Of a DNA stretch of 64,000 bases, positions 53,114-64,000 are shown in pieces. This stretch comes from Larimichthys crocea. Lineage: Eukaryota > Chordata > Actinopteri > Sciaenidae. Under the pieces are notes generated by a model, which saw nothing but the letters and a program-made list of their open reading frames with translations, searched no databases and had not been told where the DNA came from. The position numbers were made by a program, and so were the translations under genes. Position 1 is the first letter of the stretch. The number at the start of each line of letters is the position of its first letter. The stretch is taken from contig NC_040018.1 in assembly GCF_000972845.2 (NCBI RefSeq), positions 17,512,444-17,576,443 on the forward strand. The letters are read 5' to 3'.

Positions 53114-54773
53114 ATGAGCTGGGCGGTGGAGGAGTGGAAGGATGGACTTCCAGGCAAAGCCCTGCAGAAGATCCAGGAGATGGAGGGCCAGCTGGACAAA
53201 CTGAAGAAGGAGAGGACCCAGAAACAGTTTCAGCTAGACTCTTTAGAGGCTGCCCTGCAAAAACAGAAACAAAAGGTCGGTGTTGGATAAGTGTAGATGA
53301 ATAAAACTGGAATGAAATCTTCAGGGAAGTGACTGTCATATATATGTCTATTAATAATGTGTGTTTGTTTTTCTCCAGGCTGACAGTGAACGCAGTGAAA
53401 CCTCTGCTTTGAAAAGAGAGAACCAGTCTTTGGTGGAGTCGTGTGACTCTCTGGAGAAAGCCAGGCAAAAAGTGAGCCATGACCTCGGAGTCAAAGAGCA
53501 ACAGGTCAGTTTTAACAGGTCAAATTATTGCTATTTAATTTTAAATGAATTCAGTACCAGGGCACAGAGTTATCACTTATTTCACAGATGTCATTTGAAT
53601 CTATATTTAAGCCAACAAACATGTATTTTTAAACTCAAATGTGTAGAAATAAAACACATTTGATATCTAGCTGTAATGTTGCACAGTGATTGGGGAGCAG
53701 CTCACTGTCAACTCAAAGTCACCAGTATACAACCAACCACTGTAATGGCAAAACTAAGGAAAATGAGACCTAGATTATGCTTGTTATACTTATTTTCTGT
53801 GCTCTTGACTAAATCCTGTCCTGAACGTAGGTAAGCTACCTGGATGGTCAGCTTAACGCCTGCAGAAAGACCATAGAACGACTGGAGCAGGAGCTCAAAA
53901 AGTGAGTCCAGTGTTTGTTGATGTGCATTTTTCTGTGCATAGAGAGTGTTGATTTACAAATACAGCTCTTCTGACTTGAGGCTTCGTGAAATACTTTGTA
54001 AGTCATGCATAATATGAATATATATAAACTATCTGACATATTGCAAAGCACCGAAATCCTCTTGGCTCTTGAATGACTGTCTTTCTATCTGCTCAGGTAC
54101 AAAAATGAACTGGATCGTTCTCAGCCTGCTGGCTCTTCATCCTTGTCATCCTCCTCCTCGGAACTACAGCCTTACACTACGCCACAGAAAAGTTTTTCTA
54201 CGCCAGCTCCCGTCCCTGCTTACAGACAGCAGGGTATTTAAATTTGTTTTAGAAATGTGTTATTACATGCTGTATGTACCTGAGTGACTCTGCACGAGTT
54301 TATGCTAACATGGCATTTGTGTTCAATAGATAACAGACTAGAGGAGCTTCAGGAGAAATATAGCCAGGAGGTAGAAGAAAGAAAAAGGCTAGAGACTGAA
54401 CTCAAAGTCCTGCAGGTCAAAGTAAGTCCATAATTTATATTTATTATGTGGGTTTGTTTCTTTTTAGTTGATGATGTTAACTTATCTCTTCTCTTTCAGC
54501 TGTTGAACCAGTCCTCAGTCACTGTAAGCCACAAGGACATTGCTGCCCGCCAAGCTGGATCTTCTATATTCCCATGGCAGAAACAGGATGCAGCCCACAG
54601 CCGCCAGTCTCAGGATGCAATGGAAACGCCTCTGAAGAGGCGGGCGACATCCTTGTGGGACGCTCACGAGGAGACGCCTATTAAATCCAGCCAGCGGATG
54701 AGCTGTTCCAGGTCTGTGCAGAGTCCCAGTGGATCCTCACAACAGATGGAGCAGCTAAAGACAATCAACCAAG
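53114..54773 (+). other. cenpf: cenpf N-terminal conserved domain exons 1-6
   Basis: Residues 1-287 correspond to the Cenp-F N-terminal domain, which carries a microtubule-binding activity in mammals. The first two coding exons are the most conserved (ALQKIQEMEGQLDKLKKER, QLDSLEAALQKQKQK). A serine-rich linker in exon 4 and exon 6 bears TPQK (about T148), TPLK (about T239) and TPIK (about T255), all minimal CDK consensus sites. Human CENPF has TPQK and TPIR/TPSR sites in the same linker. Confidence 0.88.
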
Positions 54774-57700
54774 GTTTGTCTGTTGTTTGGGAATTAATAT
54801 CTTTTATAGTGTTTAGTATCTTTTCTGTGAAATATTAGAGATCATTTCCAGTAACGGGCCTTTATTTTTGCTGTGTCTTCATCAGAGCTGCGTGGTCGTG
54901 TGTCAGAGCTAGAGAGGAATCTGTCCACCCAAGAGAAGGAAATTCGTAGCCAGGCCTCCAAGCTGCAGGAACTACAAACCCAACTAAATCAGGCCCGCAA
55001 AGACCTGACTGAACGGGACAGAGACCTGGCCAAGACCAGACATGAGCTCAGTCAGGCCACAGACAGACACCAACAGGTTGAGGCTAAGGTAGGCTTCTAT
55101 CAGTGGTACAGACCGTTTTAATGTGATATATATTGTTTTTATTTTATTTCTTTATTACATAGTTTATAATAAGAAAGATGGGTAAAAAAAACCCGACAGA
55201 AAATATGCAAACGACTGACAAGGATTCTGTTCTTAGTGTTCATCAGTGGAGCAGAAGCTCAAACAGGTCACGGAGGAGATGAGCTGTCAGAGGCACAATG
55301 CTGAGAGCTGCAAGCGAGCCCTGGAGCAGAAACTCAAGGACCAAGAGAGAGACAGTCAAAAGGTGAAACAACCTGCACTTATGACAACATTAGACCTTTT
55401 TAATGTTTAATGTTAAAGTTTTATCAAATGTTATAGATAAAAATGCATTTATTTATTTTTACATTTGTGCTCAAAAAGTTTTGTCCCTGTTATATTTTGT
55501 GTAGGAATTAGGCCAGTTGCAAAGTGCTCACAAGGCTTTGGAACAGCAGCTGAACCAGACCAGAACCAAGCTTACACAAGAGATCCAGCAGGCCAAAAAA
55601 GACAACAACGTACTGCAGGCTGACACAGAGAAGGTACCTTTCTAACGTCTCTGTTTTCCTCCTGGATCCACTCTGATTCAGTCTTTCCTTTACACAGCCA
55701 TCAGCTTGGGATACATTTCAGCTCTCCTCTTGCTCTGTTCCAGATGTCTCTCCAGAAGAGTCAGATGGAGAGGGAGGTGGAGGAGCAGAAACAGAAACTT
55801 CTGAGGTCAGAGCAGAGCCTTCAGGCCAGTCAGACCAAAGAGCAGGACCTCCGCAAGAAAATGGAGGTAAAGTACTTTTAGCAGAACTTCCTCTTAATGT
55901 AACTGTGAATTGACAACTCGTCTGCTGATATAGATTTGATCTTCACAGCCCTATGTGTGCTTATCTTAACACTACAAGTGGGTCCCTCTTCAACATTCTA
56001 TCTTTACTTGTCCTGACATCATTTTGTCAGTGGTTTCCATGTCTTTCCCATCCCTGTCGTCTTTTGCTGCTACTCATGTTTTTTCCCACATTTCTTCCTC
56101 ACTCTAGGAGCTGCAGAAAGAGAAGAACAGTGTGACAGTTCAGTTGGACCAGAGCAGCAGGCGCCTGAATCAGCTGGAAGAAGAGAAGAAGAGTGTAGAC
56201 CAGAGCCTCAAACGCAACCAGGGATTACTAGATGACCTCAAAGGTAAATTAGTAGGCGGAATGACAATGCCAGAGGGAAGCAATTATGTAGAGAATTATC
56301 TAAGTTTTCAACTTCTTTATCTTTTTGATTTTAGCTAAATCAGAAGGTCAGGCAGAGGAGCTGAAGAAACTTCAGTCTAAACTGGAGCAGCAGACTCAGG
56401 CTTCTGCCCGGGACCTGGAAAACATGAAGAAGACACTTTCTGATGCAGAGACCAAAAATAACAGGTAAACATAGTTTCGCTGTAGAACAAAGGAATTCAC
56501 AGCAATACTTACTTGTTAAATAGTATACTATATCTATAACTGTCTCTTCAATTATTATAAATATTTTTATCACACTGTAGATCTCAGACTGAATTGCAGA
56601 AACAGATGCAAGAGGCAGAAAAGCTGACCAACAGGTTGACGGTCCTGGAGAAAGAGAGCCAGGAGCTGAAATCCAATCTCAGTGCGAGTCAGAACGAGTG
56701 TAAGGAACTGAAACAAGAACATCAAGCTCTGCTGGAGTGGAAGAAAGAAAAGGAGACACTGATTAATGAAACTGAGGCTGTGCAGAAAGACCTCACTGAC
56801 AAAATTAGCAACTTGGAGAACAGTCTCGCCTCAATGAATGAGGCTACTGAAGAACTTAAGGTAAGGTGTTTGGTTGAGCTTTAAATTCACAGATTTATTT
56901 TTAATTATAAAGATTGAAAGACAGTAAAAAAAATAACCTAACCTCTAAAAATATGTTGACATAATATCATCTAGGATCAGAATAAGAAATATAATCGACT
57001 CCAAAAGTGACAGTTTAACAGCTAAATACACTTCTGCTCACTATTGTAGAAGCAGCTCATGAACGTAGAGGGAGACAAGGCCAGTCTATCTGCCCACATC
57101 GATTCTTTGAAGGGAGAACTCCTCAACAAAAGCACAGAGTTGGAGGAGAGGGAGCATCAGTACGCCGAGCTCCAGTCTAAGTTCGCAGAGGCTGGACAGA
57201 AACATACCAAAGACCTGGAGAATGTTGCTGTGCAAGTGGCTCAGCTTGAAGCACAGGTGATCTATTGTGTTGTTTGTGCGCTATAGAATCACCTGATGAG
57301 CAACATCTCCTCATCTTTGAATTCTACTTGACCTGGTGCTCACTCTTTTATCTAAACAGGTCAAAGATCTGGAGTTGCGGTTGCAAAAGGAGATGACTCG
57401 GGCAGAGCAGGCTGAAAAGACTAACAGAGAGCTGCAAGACGAGCACCAGGCAGCCTGTGACCTGGCTCGCTCCAAGGACCAGTTGGTAGAGTTGGGTCAG
57501 GCAGAGATCAGCCAGCTGAGAGAGAGCCTCGCTCAGGCCACTGCACAGCAGGAGGAGCAAAGTACCAGGTAGGAGAATTATTTGTTGTTGTGAAGTTCAT
57601 GCTTTTGTATGAATTATTTTAATATAGAAACGCTACCTTTTTTATAAACATAACAGAAGAAAGTTAATTTTACGTTTGAGGCTGTGTCTGAGAGGTGTTA

Positions 57701-60700
57701 ATGCCACGCTGCTTCACTCTGCAACAAGAGCTCACAGGGTTTAAGAGTTTAATGCATACAGCCACAATAAAACACTTAAGGAGGACTTATGATATTCTGT
57801 CTTTGGTGTCTAATCTCCACCAGATTGGCAGAGGAGAAGGTAGCCCTGCTGAAGCAGTGTGAAGAGAGTGTTTCATTGAAAGCTGAAGAGACTGAACAGC
57901 TCAAGCTACAGTTGGAAGAGGTGCAGCAAGAACTGCAGCTCACCAAAAACAAGGTTTGTTTTACTGGACTGCAACAAAAACATTTTAAATTAGATTACCA
58001 ATTATTACAACCAATTATTATGACTGAGTATGATGAGTGTTTGTAATTATGGTGGCAAACTAAATCTATGAATCTCCGGTTCATGTTTCAGGTCAGCTCC
58101 ATGGATCAGTTCCTGAAGGTCCAGGAGCAACTGGGAGCTGAGCTGCAGAAACAAGTTAAGGCACTGTCGGACAGTGACGAGGAGCACAAAAAAATGAATG
58201 AGAAAAAATCAGAAGAGCTCAAACAGTTAGAGGAGAAGCTGAACGATCTGCAGAGCCACACAGAAGAGACAGAGAAGCAGCTCAGTGAGGCTAAAACTCA
58301 AATTTTGTCTCTGGAGAAACAAAAGGCAGAGCTGGAAAATGCAGCCAAAGAGGCAAAGAAAGAGGCTGAGGTACAAGATTTCACTTTTCTAAAGAAATTT
58401 AGTTTAATTGGTTCTACATATGTTGTCACATATACCACGGGCTGCACTTCTTACAAATAATTAACTTTCAATCTATTTCTTATTCAGACCCTCCAGCAGG
58501 ATCAGACTGAGAAGATCAACAAACTTCTGGGGCAGATATCCTCCTTAGAAGAAGAGCTAACTGCAAGCAAAGATGCAGCAGAGAAGCTTCCAGTCTTTAA
58601 GAATGAACTGGACATGGTCAACCAGTCCCATGCTGACCTTAAGAAGTCTCTAGAAGCTCTTGAGATGAGTCACTCCTCCACTATTGAAATCAAGTCCAAC
58701 CTGGAGAACACCCTGACGGAGAAAACTAATCTGATCTCTACTTTGGAGAAAGAAGTCAAAGATCTCACAGAGAAGATGAGCAAAGAATCAGAGAGTCACG
58801 CTCTGGAGATTGAAACTGTTCTCAACAAAGAGAAGCGCCTGAAAGAACAACTCGAAGCTGCTAAGAAATCAATAGCTGCCGCTAAAGCAGAATCCAGTTC
58901 TCGCCGGGAGGAGATCAAGACCATGAAGACGACTCTGTCTGCTGCTTCACGTGGCTTAGAAGAGAGAGACAACACGATCAAGAGTCTGAAGGAGAAGCTG
59001 AATAAAGCAGAGGCCGAGCAGGCCAAAACATCAGAGGCCTTGAAAGAGAAGATGGTTGCCATGAACAAAATCAAGGTTGCTCACTAATGTAGTCTTGGTT
59101 ATGTTTCAGACAGTGGACACTAATCTTCTGTGTGTGATTGTTCTAATCTTTTGCTTTTTTCATTTCATTTTTCATATTAAAGGTGCACCTGGAGATGCTA
59201 CAAATGGACCTGGAGGACAACGAGACGGCCATGAACTCTTTTGACAGTCAGGTGGAGGAGCTGAAGGGAACCATAGAGTTACTGGAGGCTCAGCTGGCAC
59301 AGAACCAGACCCAGATGTCTGAGATGGAGGCCAAGCTGGAGGACAGCAAAGCCCAGGTTGAGATATTTTCAGATATATTCAATTATCTACATTTCAGGGA
59401 AGAAAATATCCCTATTTGGATTAAATCTAATCTCTAACTTTTCAGGTGTCTGTCTTGGAAACCCGGCTAGACGAGGTCCAATCGCAGAACTCCATGCTGG
59501 AGACGCAGTATGTCACAGCTAGGGATGAGCTGATGGAGAGGAGCTGTGAAATGACTCGTCTGGAAGAGGACGCTGTCAGACGGAGCCAGCTGGAGGAGAG
59601 CGTTGCTACTTTAGAGTCTAAACTCAGTCAGACCACAGAGGAAAATCTCAAGTTAGAGACAACTCTCAGGCAGATAATTGAGGACAGAGACAATCATCTT
59701 AAACAGCTGGTACAGGAGAAAAACAACTTCGAGACTACTTTGAAACAGTTAGCAGACGACAAAGAGCAAGCTGAAACTAAAATGATTCAAGTAACTGCAC
59801 AGAAGAAACAGCTGGAGACCAGTCTAGACACGATAGCTGAGGAGAACAAACAGCTGCAGACCAACGTCGAGCAGTTAACTGAAGAGAAGCAGAAGATTGA
59901 TCAAATGACAGCAGAGAAACAAGAAGCTGAATCAAGCCTGAGACAGATCATTGAGGAGAAAGCCCAACTAGATGTTACCCTCAATCTGATAAACCAGGAA
60001 AAAATCCAACTTGAGGCTAAACTAAGCGAGCTGACCTCTGAGAGAGATATCTCTGTCACTAACCTGAATCGAGCCAATGAGGAAAAACTTCAGCTGGAGG
60101 TGAACTATAATCACCTGACTGAGGAGAACATCAAACTACAGTCGAGTGTGAATCAAATAACCGAAGAGAAGCTGCAGTTACAAGAAGGCACAGAGAGGCA
60201 TGAAGATGAGGTGACTTCTCTCAGAGAGGAGAACGAGTGTATCCAGCACTGCCTCCTGTCCTCAGAGCAGGAGGTCCAGAGTCTGAAGGAGCAGCTCGAG
60301 ATGAGAGACAAGAAGACTGAGGAGGAGCACAGAGAGAGGTACAGTTCATCTTTTATCTGCTTTCCTACTTTGAAGAGTTTTTTTCTGCAGCTGATGTGAC
60401 TTTTATGTTGTATTACAGGAGCCAACAGTTTGAGGCGGAGCAGGCAGAACTGCATCAGAAGTTAGCGGCCTTGCAGAATGAGCTGGCTGTGTTGAAGCAG
60501 CAGTACGATTCACTGCTGGAGCAGGTGGGCCAACAACAAAGCTTAATACAGCAGCTCTCTGAATCCCAGGGAACCCAAGAAAAAATCAGCTACATGGAGT
60601 CAAATGAGACAGAAATCAGTGGTGAGTAAACTAAAACTAGTGTTTCATTAAACACTGCTGCTCCTTTCATTTGAATACAAACATTCATATTGAACTGTTT

Positions 60701-63700
60701 CCTCAGCAGATGCTGCAGGTCAGACTGATGTCGAGCCGACACTTGATTCAGATATCGAGTCTCTTCCGGTGAAGGAACAGCTGAGCGGTGCGGTGTCTGA
60801 ACTGGGTGCATTTTCTCACCAGTCTGACGAGGCTTTCAGGTACAAACAAACATAATTATATACTTTTGTGTGTGTGTGTGTTTTATTATATGATAAACAA
60901 ACCATATCTCCCTCAACCCTGGTAGTGAGGCAGAGCTGGTCTTCAAGGAGGACATTACTGAGCAGGAAATGATCCAGGAGCATGTGGGAGAGCAGAAGGA
61001 CGAAGGGCAGCAGCACCATCAACAGCAAACCTCGGATCAGGTACAAAACAAGTATTATAATGTGTATTTATTCTGCTCATGATGCTCTCATGGGTTTAAC
61101 ATGGGGATGTTTATCAATTCTGATTATGACATTAAAGTTAAAATTTATTCTGCAAATTGTACAGTTAAGAAAATTAGATTTTTGTGTGAATACATGAGAA
61201 TTAATGAGTACATTTTATTTCATCTTCTCTCTCACAGGTTCCTGAAGACAGCAGTAGTCCCATGGGTGTTCTTGAAAATAAACCTGAAATCTCCGAGCTT
61301 TCTCCACCATCTTCCTCTCTTGGTGAGACCACACAGTTTGAGTCCCCTGGTGAGTAATTAAACGCTGCTTATTACTGCAGAGTGTTCTTGGATTACTTTT
61401 ACTTTGATTCACACTGAGCTCTGTATTTTAGACTCATGATTTAAACATTTTCTGCAATAATACTTAAATCACTTAAAGCTAAAGATTGTCCCTTAGGCCA
61501 ATGTAATCATTGCACTCCATTATAGATCATTAAATAACTTAGTATGTTCAATGTCTATCAGCGACAGAGACATCACAGGTACCGGATGACCTCGACCACT
61601 ACAAGGAAGTGATCGCAAAACAAGAAAATGAACTCCACACCATGCAGTCAGAGTTTGACCTGCTGAAGTCCGACCTCGCTCTGAGAATGGAGTTGACCTC
61701 CGAACTGGAAATTCAAGTTCAAAACTTGGAGAAGAAAGTTCATGCAGCAGAGGAGGAGGCCCATGGTGCAGCGCATAAACTGAACGTCGCTTTGGAGGAG
61801 AAGAAAGGCGTCGCTGATCAGGTAGGGGGAAGAAATTGCAGAATGCTTACCACTACTTTACCACTTGAGAATAAGTGATACTAATACCGTGTACTCATTT
61901 ATAGTTGACTCAGCTGTCAGAGGAGAGGGAGACATTAACTCTGCAGCTGCAAACAGCTAAATGCCAGCTGGCTGATGTTATGGACATGCTGGAAGGACTG
62001 GAGATGGCCAAAGGTAAATGGAGAGCCACGGCATGATTCATGAAGTATGCATGCTTTAAGGTTTGCACGATATTGTTGATATTGATTGGATATATTCTTT
62101 GCTTCTGTAGGTGGATGGGATGAGAAATTCCTTCAGCAGGAGAGTGAGCTGAAGAGGGTTCGCTCTGAGAAAGCCAACCTGGAGCAGCACATCCTGGGCA
62201 TGGAGTCAGAGCTGGAGACTTTACAGGAGGAGAGGACCAAACTGAAAAATGAGATGGAGACCCAGAGGAGGACTTATTCAGGCATGGAGCAACAAACAGA
62301 AACACTCATGTCAGAGGTGAGCACTATGGCAAAGGCCTGTGAGCTAAAATATCACCACAGCACAGCATTATTAATCATGTCACTTACTGATCTATCAGTG
62401 TGGTGTAATTATTGTAAATCACTTTTTTTCCAGGCAGCCCAGCTCAGATCTGAACTTGTGTCCTGCACTGAGGAGCGTGATGACCTGAACCAGTCTTTGA
62501 GTCAATGGAGGGAGAAAGTTCACAGTCTGGAGAAGACTAACTGTGACACCAGAAACATCATTTCCATCCTGGAGGATGACATCCGAGCAGGGAGGAAAGA
62601 GTATGAAGCCCTGAAAAACAGCACGGACAAACTGAAGACGGAGAAGCAACAGGTATGTACACTTGTGCACAATTACTTATACGGGCTTTTATTTTAAGTA
62701 AGCTCACACTGATCGCAGAAAGAAACGTACACAAGTCTGTCACCTTGTAAGGTTTGTTACTCATTCATCCCCTTTTCTTCCACTCAAGCTGTTGGAGCAG
62801 ATTAAAGCACTGGAGCAGGCAATATCCCAACAGAGTGGAGAAAGAGAGGAGCTCATCGGACAGCTTGACAAGATCACAGAAGACCACACTTCAGCCAATC
62901 AGAACACTGAGTCCATGGTCGGCAAAATACAGGTGAGGCTAGTTATAACTTACTAAGGTTGGGTCTCCTCAGGGAACTCGTCTTCACAGAGCTGTCTTTT
63001 TAGTGAAAAACAAGTAAAATACATACAGTACATAATACTGTACACACAAAATACTATAACTACTGATAATCATAATGTAGATAATGATGCAGAAACTCAA
63101 ATTATGGCCTTAAACTTTCATCAAAGATTCTTCAGGGGGCATAAAAACTTTAACTGTTTCCCTCCCGTTTTTCCTCAAGGCATTAGAGGGAGAAGTGTGT
63201 CGTCTCTCACAGTCTCTTGAGGCCTCTTTGCTAGAAAAAGGAGAGATCGCCTCTCGCCTCAACTCCACACAAGATGAGGTCCAGCAGATGAGGACTGGTA
63301 TTGAAAAGCTCCAGGTCCGCATCGAGTCGGACGAGAGGAAGAAAAAGAAGATGGGAGAGCTGCTTAAAGGTGACTCTTAACAACCTTTTATTACATAATC
63401 TCTGGAGTTTTGTCTGTTGGTTTTTGGCATAAACGTGACTGTTTTTTTCTCTTTAGCTGCCCAGAGAAAGTCTGACTCACTGCAAGATCGCATTGATGCC
63501 CTGGAGCGAGAGCAGGAAGATGTAGAGCAAAGTCTGGAGGAAGCTGTGCTGCAGGTATTCTGTTGTAAACATGTATAGGCCAGAAAAATAATCAGATAGA
63601 GCAACATAACATTGCAACTTGTTGTCCGGATAAGATTCACGTGTGAGGCAATAAAAGGTCAACTTTTGTTCTTCCACAGGCTGAAACAGCTAAAGCTGAG

Positions 63701-64000
63701 CTGGAGGAGGAAAGGACAAAGGTACATTTATATTAATCTGTGTTTAGATAACTGATGCTCTTTGCTGTGTAGCTGTGCTGTTTACGTTCTAATAGTAAAA
63801 CATGACAGTAAACCAAGAGATATATTAATCCGATTATTCCTCTTAGGTGGAGGAGGAGAAGAAGGAGCTCAGCGACAAACTATCACAGCTCTCTGCCACA
63901 CTGGACAACCTGAGATCTGAGAAAGAACACATGGAGAGAGAGCTGGAAACAAAAAACCAAGAGATAGAAGAACTGAAGGCCGCTAAGGAGGAGCTGGAGA
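53114..64000 (+). CDS. cenpf: Centromere protein F (CENP-F/mitosin), 3'-partial, at least 33 coding exons
   Basis: This gene encodes a giant coiled-coil protein of the nuclear matrix, nuclear envelope and outer kinetochore that binds microtubules and dynein regulators. Exon ends in order: 53114-53275, 53379-53504, 53831-53901, 54097-54233, 54330-54421, 54500-54773, 54886-55088, 55237-55362, 55505-55633, 55744-55866, 56108-56243, 56335-56464, 56581-56860, 57050-57256, 57360-57568, 57824-57953, 58092-58370, 58488-59075, 59183-59356, 59446-60338, 60419-60621, 60707-60839, 60926-61040, 61238-61349, 61562-61821, 61905-62013, 62111-62316, 62434-62652, 62789-62932, 63180-63369, 63457-63554, 63680-63721, 63847-64000+. 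All phases agree. The start MSWAVEEWKDGLPGKALQKI matches human CENPF almost exactly. About 2151 residues are seen; the Rb-binding and farnesylated C-terminus lie beyond the window. Confidence 0.96.
59446..60338 (+). other. cenpf: cenpf large exon 20 with 14-residue tandem repeats
   Basis: The largest exon seen (893 nt, residues about 1193-1490). From 59653 to 60183 the protein is a run of 14-residue units, with consensus near LExxLxQIxEEKxQ: LETTLRQIIEDRDN, an 11-residue unit, FETTLKQLADDKEQ, AETKMIQVTAQKKQ, LETSLDTIAEENKQ, LQTNVEQLTEEKQK, a 10-residue unit, then AESSLRQIIEEKAQ, LDVTLNLINQEKIQ, LEAKLSELTSERDI, SVTNLNRANEEKLQ, LEVNYNHLTEENIK and LQSSVNQITEEKLQ. Eleven full units and two short ones account for all 177 residues. 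Two heptads per unit point to a very regular coiled coil. Confidence 0.9.
60707..61349 (+). other. cenpf: cenpf low-complexity acidic/Gln-rich linker exons 22-24
   Basis: Three short exons encode a non-heptad segment: TLDSDIESLPVKEQLSGAVS, EGQQHHQQQTSDQ and SELSPPSSSLGETTQFESPG. It breaks the coiled coil and precedes exon 25 (DLDHYKEVIAKQENELHTMQ). The human protein has a similar unstructured acidic linker with ISELS before its next coil, so this is an expected hinge. Confidence 0.75.
62111..63721 (+). other. cenpf: cenpf leucine-rich repeat region (first unit)
   Basis: Exons 27-32 (residues about 1801-2100) match the mammalian region that carries two ~177-residue internal repeats used for kinetochore targeting. 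KGEIASRLNSTQDEVQQMRT followed by GIEKLQVRIESDERKK aligns with the start of the first human unit. Only one unit begins before the window ends, so whether fish keep the second is not visible. Confidence 0.8.

Noticed and set aside
58796..59074. Minus-strand open frame antisense to cenpf exon 18
   Set aside because: Mirror of Glu/Lys/Leu-rich coding sequence; such coils commonly leave long antisense frames.
62086..62697. Continuous 203-codon frame through cenpf exons 27 and 28 as one exon
   Set aside because: Good donor GTGAGC after 62316 and acceptor TTTTTTTCCAG before 62434 bracket a stretch whose translation (hydrophobic, Cys/Trp-containing) is unlike the coil; it is an in-frame intron by chance, though intron retention would stay open.

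Overview
This window looks like chromosomal DNA of a teleost fish, probably a spiny-rayed (percomorph) species. It holds vertebrate multi-exon genes with mostly short introns, many (CA/TG)n microsatellites, an L2-like LINE, a short inverted-repeat element with two copies, and a decayed Tc1-like transposase. I see no prokaryotic, viral or plasmid features, no CRISPR array and no structural RNA gene. The percomorph placement rests on my memory of repeat families and was not tested.

Three genes lie head to tail on the + strand. (1) galnt2 (exons 15654-34037) encodes the Golgi polypeptide N-acetylgalactosaminyltransferase 2, which starts mucin-type O-glycosylation. Fifteen coding exons (the equivalent of human exons 2-16) are intact. 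The exon for the cytoplasmic tail and membrane anchor is not in the window, so bases 1-15653 are most simply read as part of a large first intron. A long 3' UTR probably runs to about 38.46 kb. (2) smyd2, most like the smyd2a paralogue (40467-48472), has 12 exons and encodes a 435-residue SET-MYND protein lysine methyltransferase. Its ninth intron has the sequence signature of a minor (U12) spliceosome AT-AC intron. (3) cenpf (53114 to beyond 64000) encodes the N-terminal ~2150 residues of the coiled-coil kinetochore protein CENP-F in at least 33 coding exons. A non-coding first exon and a G2/M-type promoter (two CCAAT boxes, a CRE and a CHR-like TTTGAA) lie upstream. The gene is cut by the right edge of the window.

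The rest is intronic or intergenic DNA with interspersed repeats: a 5'-truncated L2-like LINE in galnt2 intron 3 (numbered from the first exon seen as exon 2), a reverse-transcriptase C-terminal scrap in galnt2 intron 11, a LINE tail in cenpf intron 1, a Tc1/mariner remnant between galnt2 and smyd2, two copies of a 'GGACCAGTGTGTAGGAT' inverted-repeat element, and two copies of an unclassified ~370-bp repeat at 0.87-1.24 and 18.37-18.74 kb.

The three genes do not form a pathway; they are neighbours. I do not see a previously undescribed biological system. The observations most worth checking are the AT-AC intron in smyd2, an array of 14-residue repeats inside one large cenpf exon, the TG microsatellites that serve as 3' splice sites, and the compact cell-cycle promoter of cenpf.
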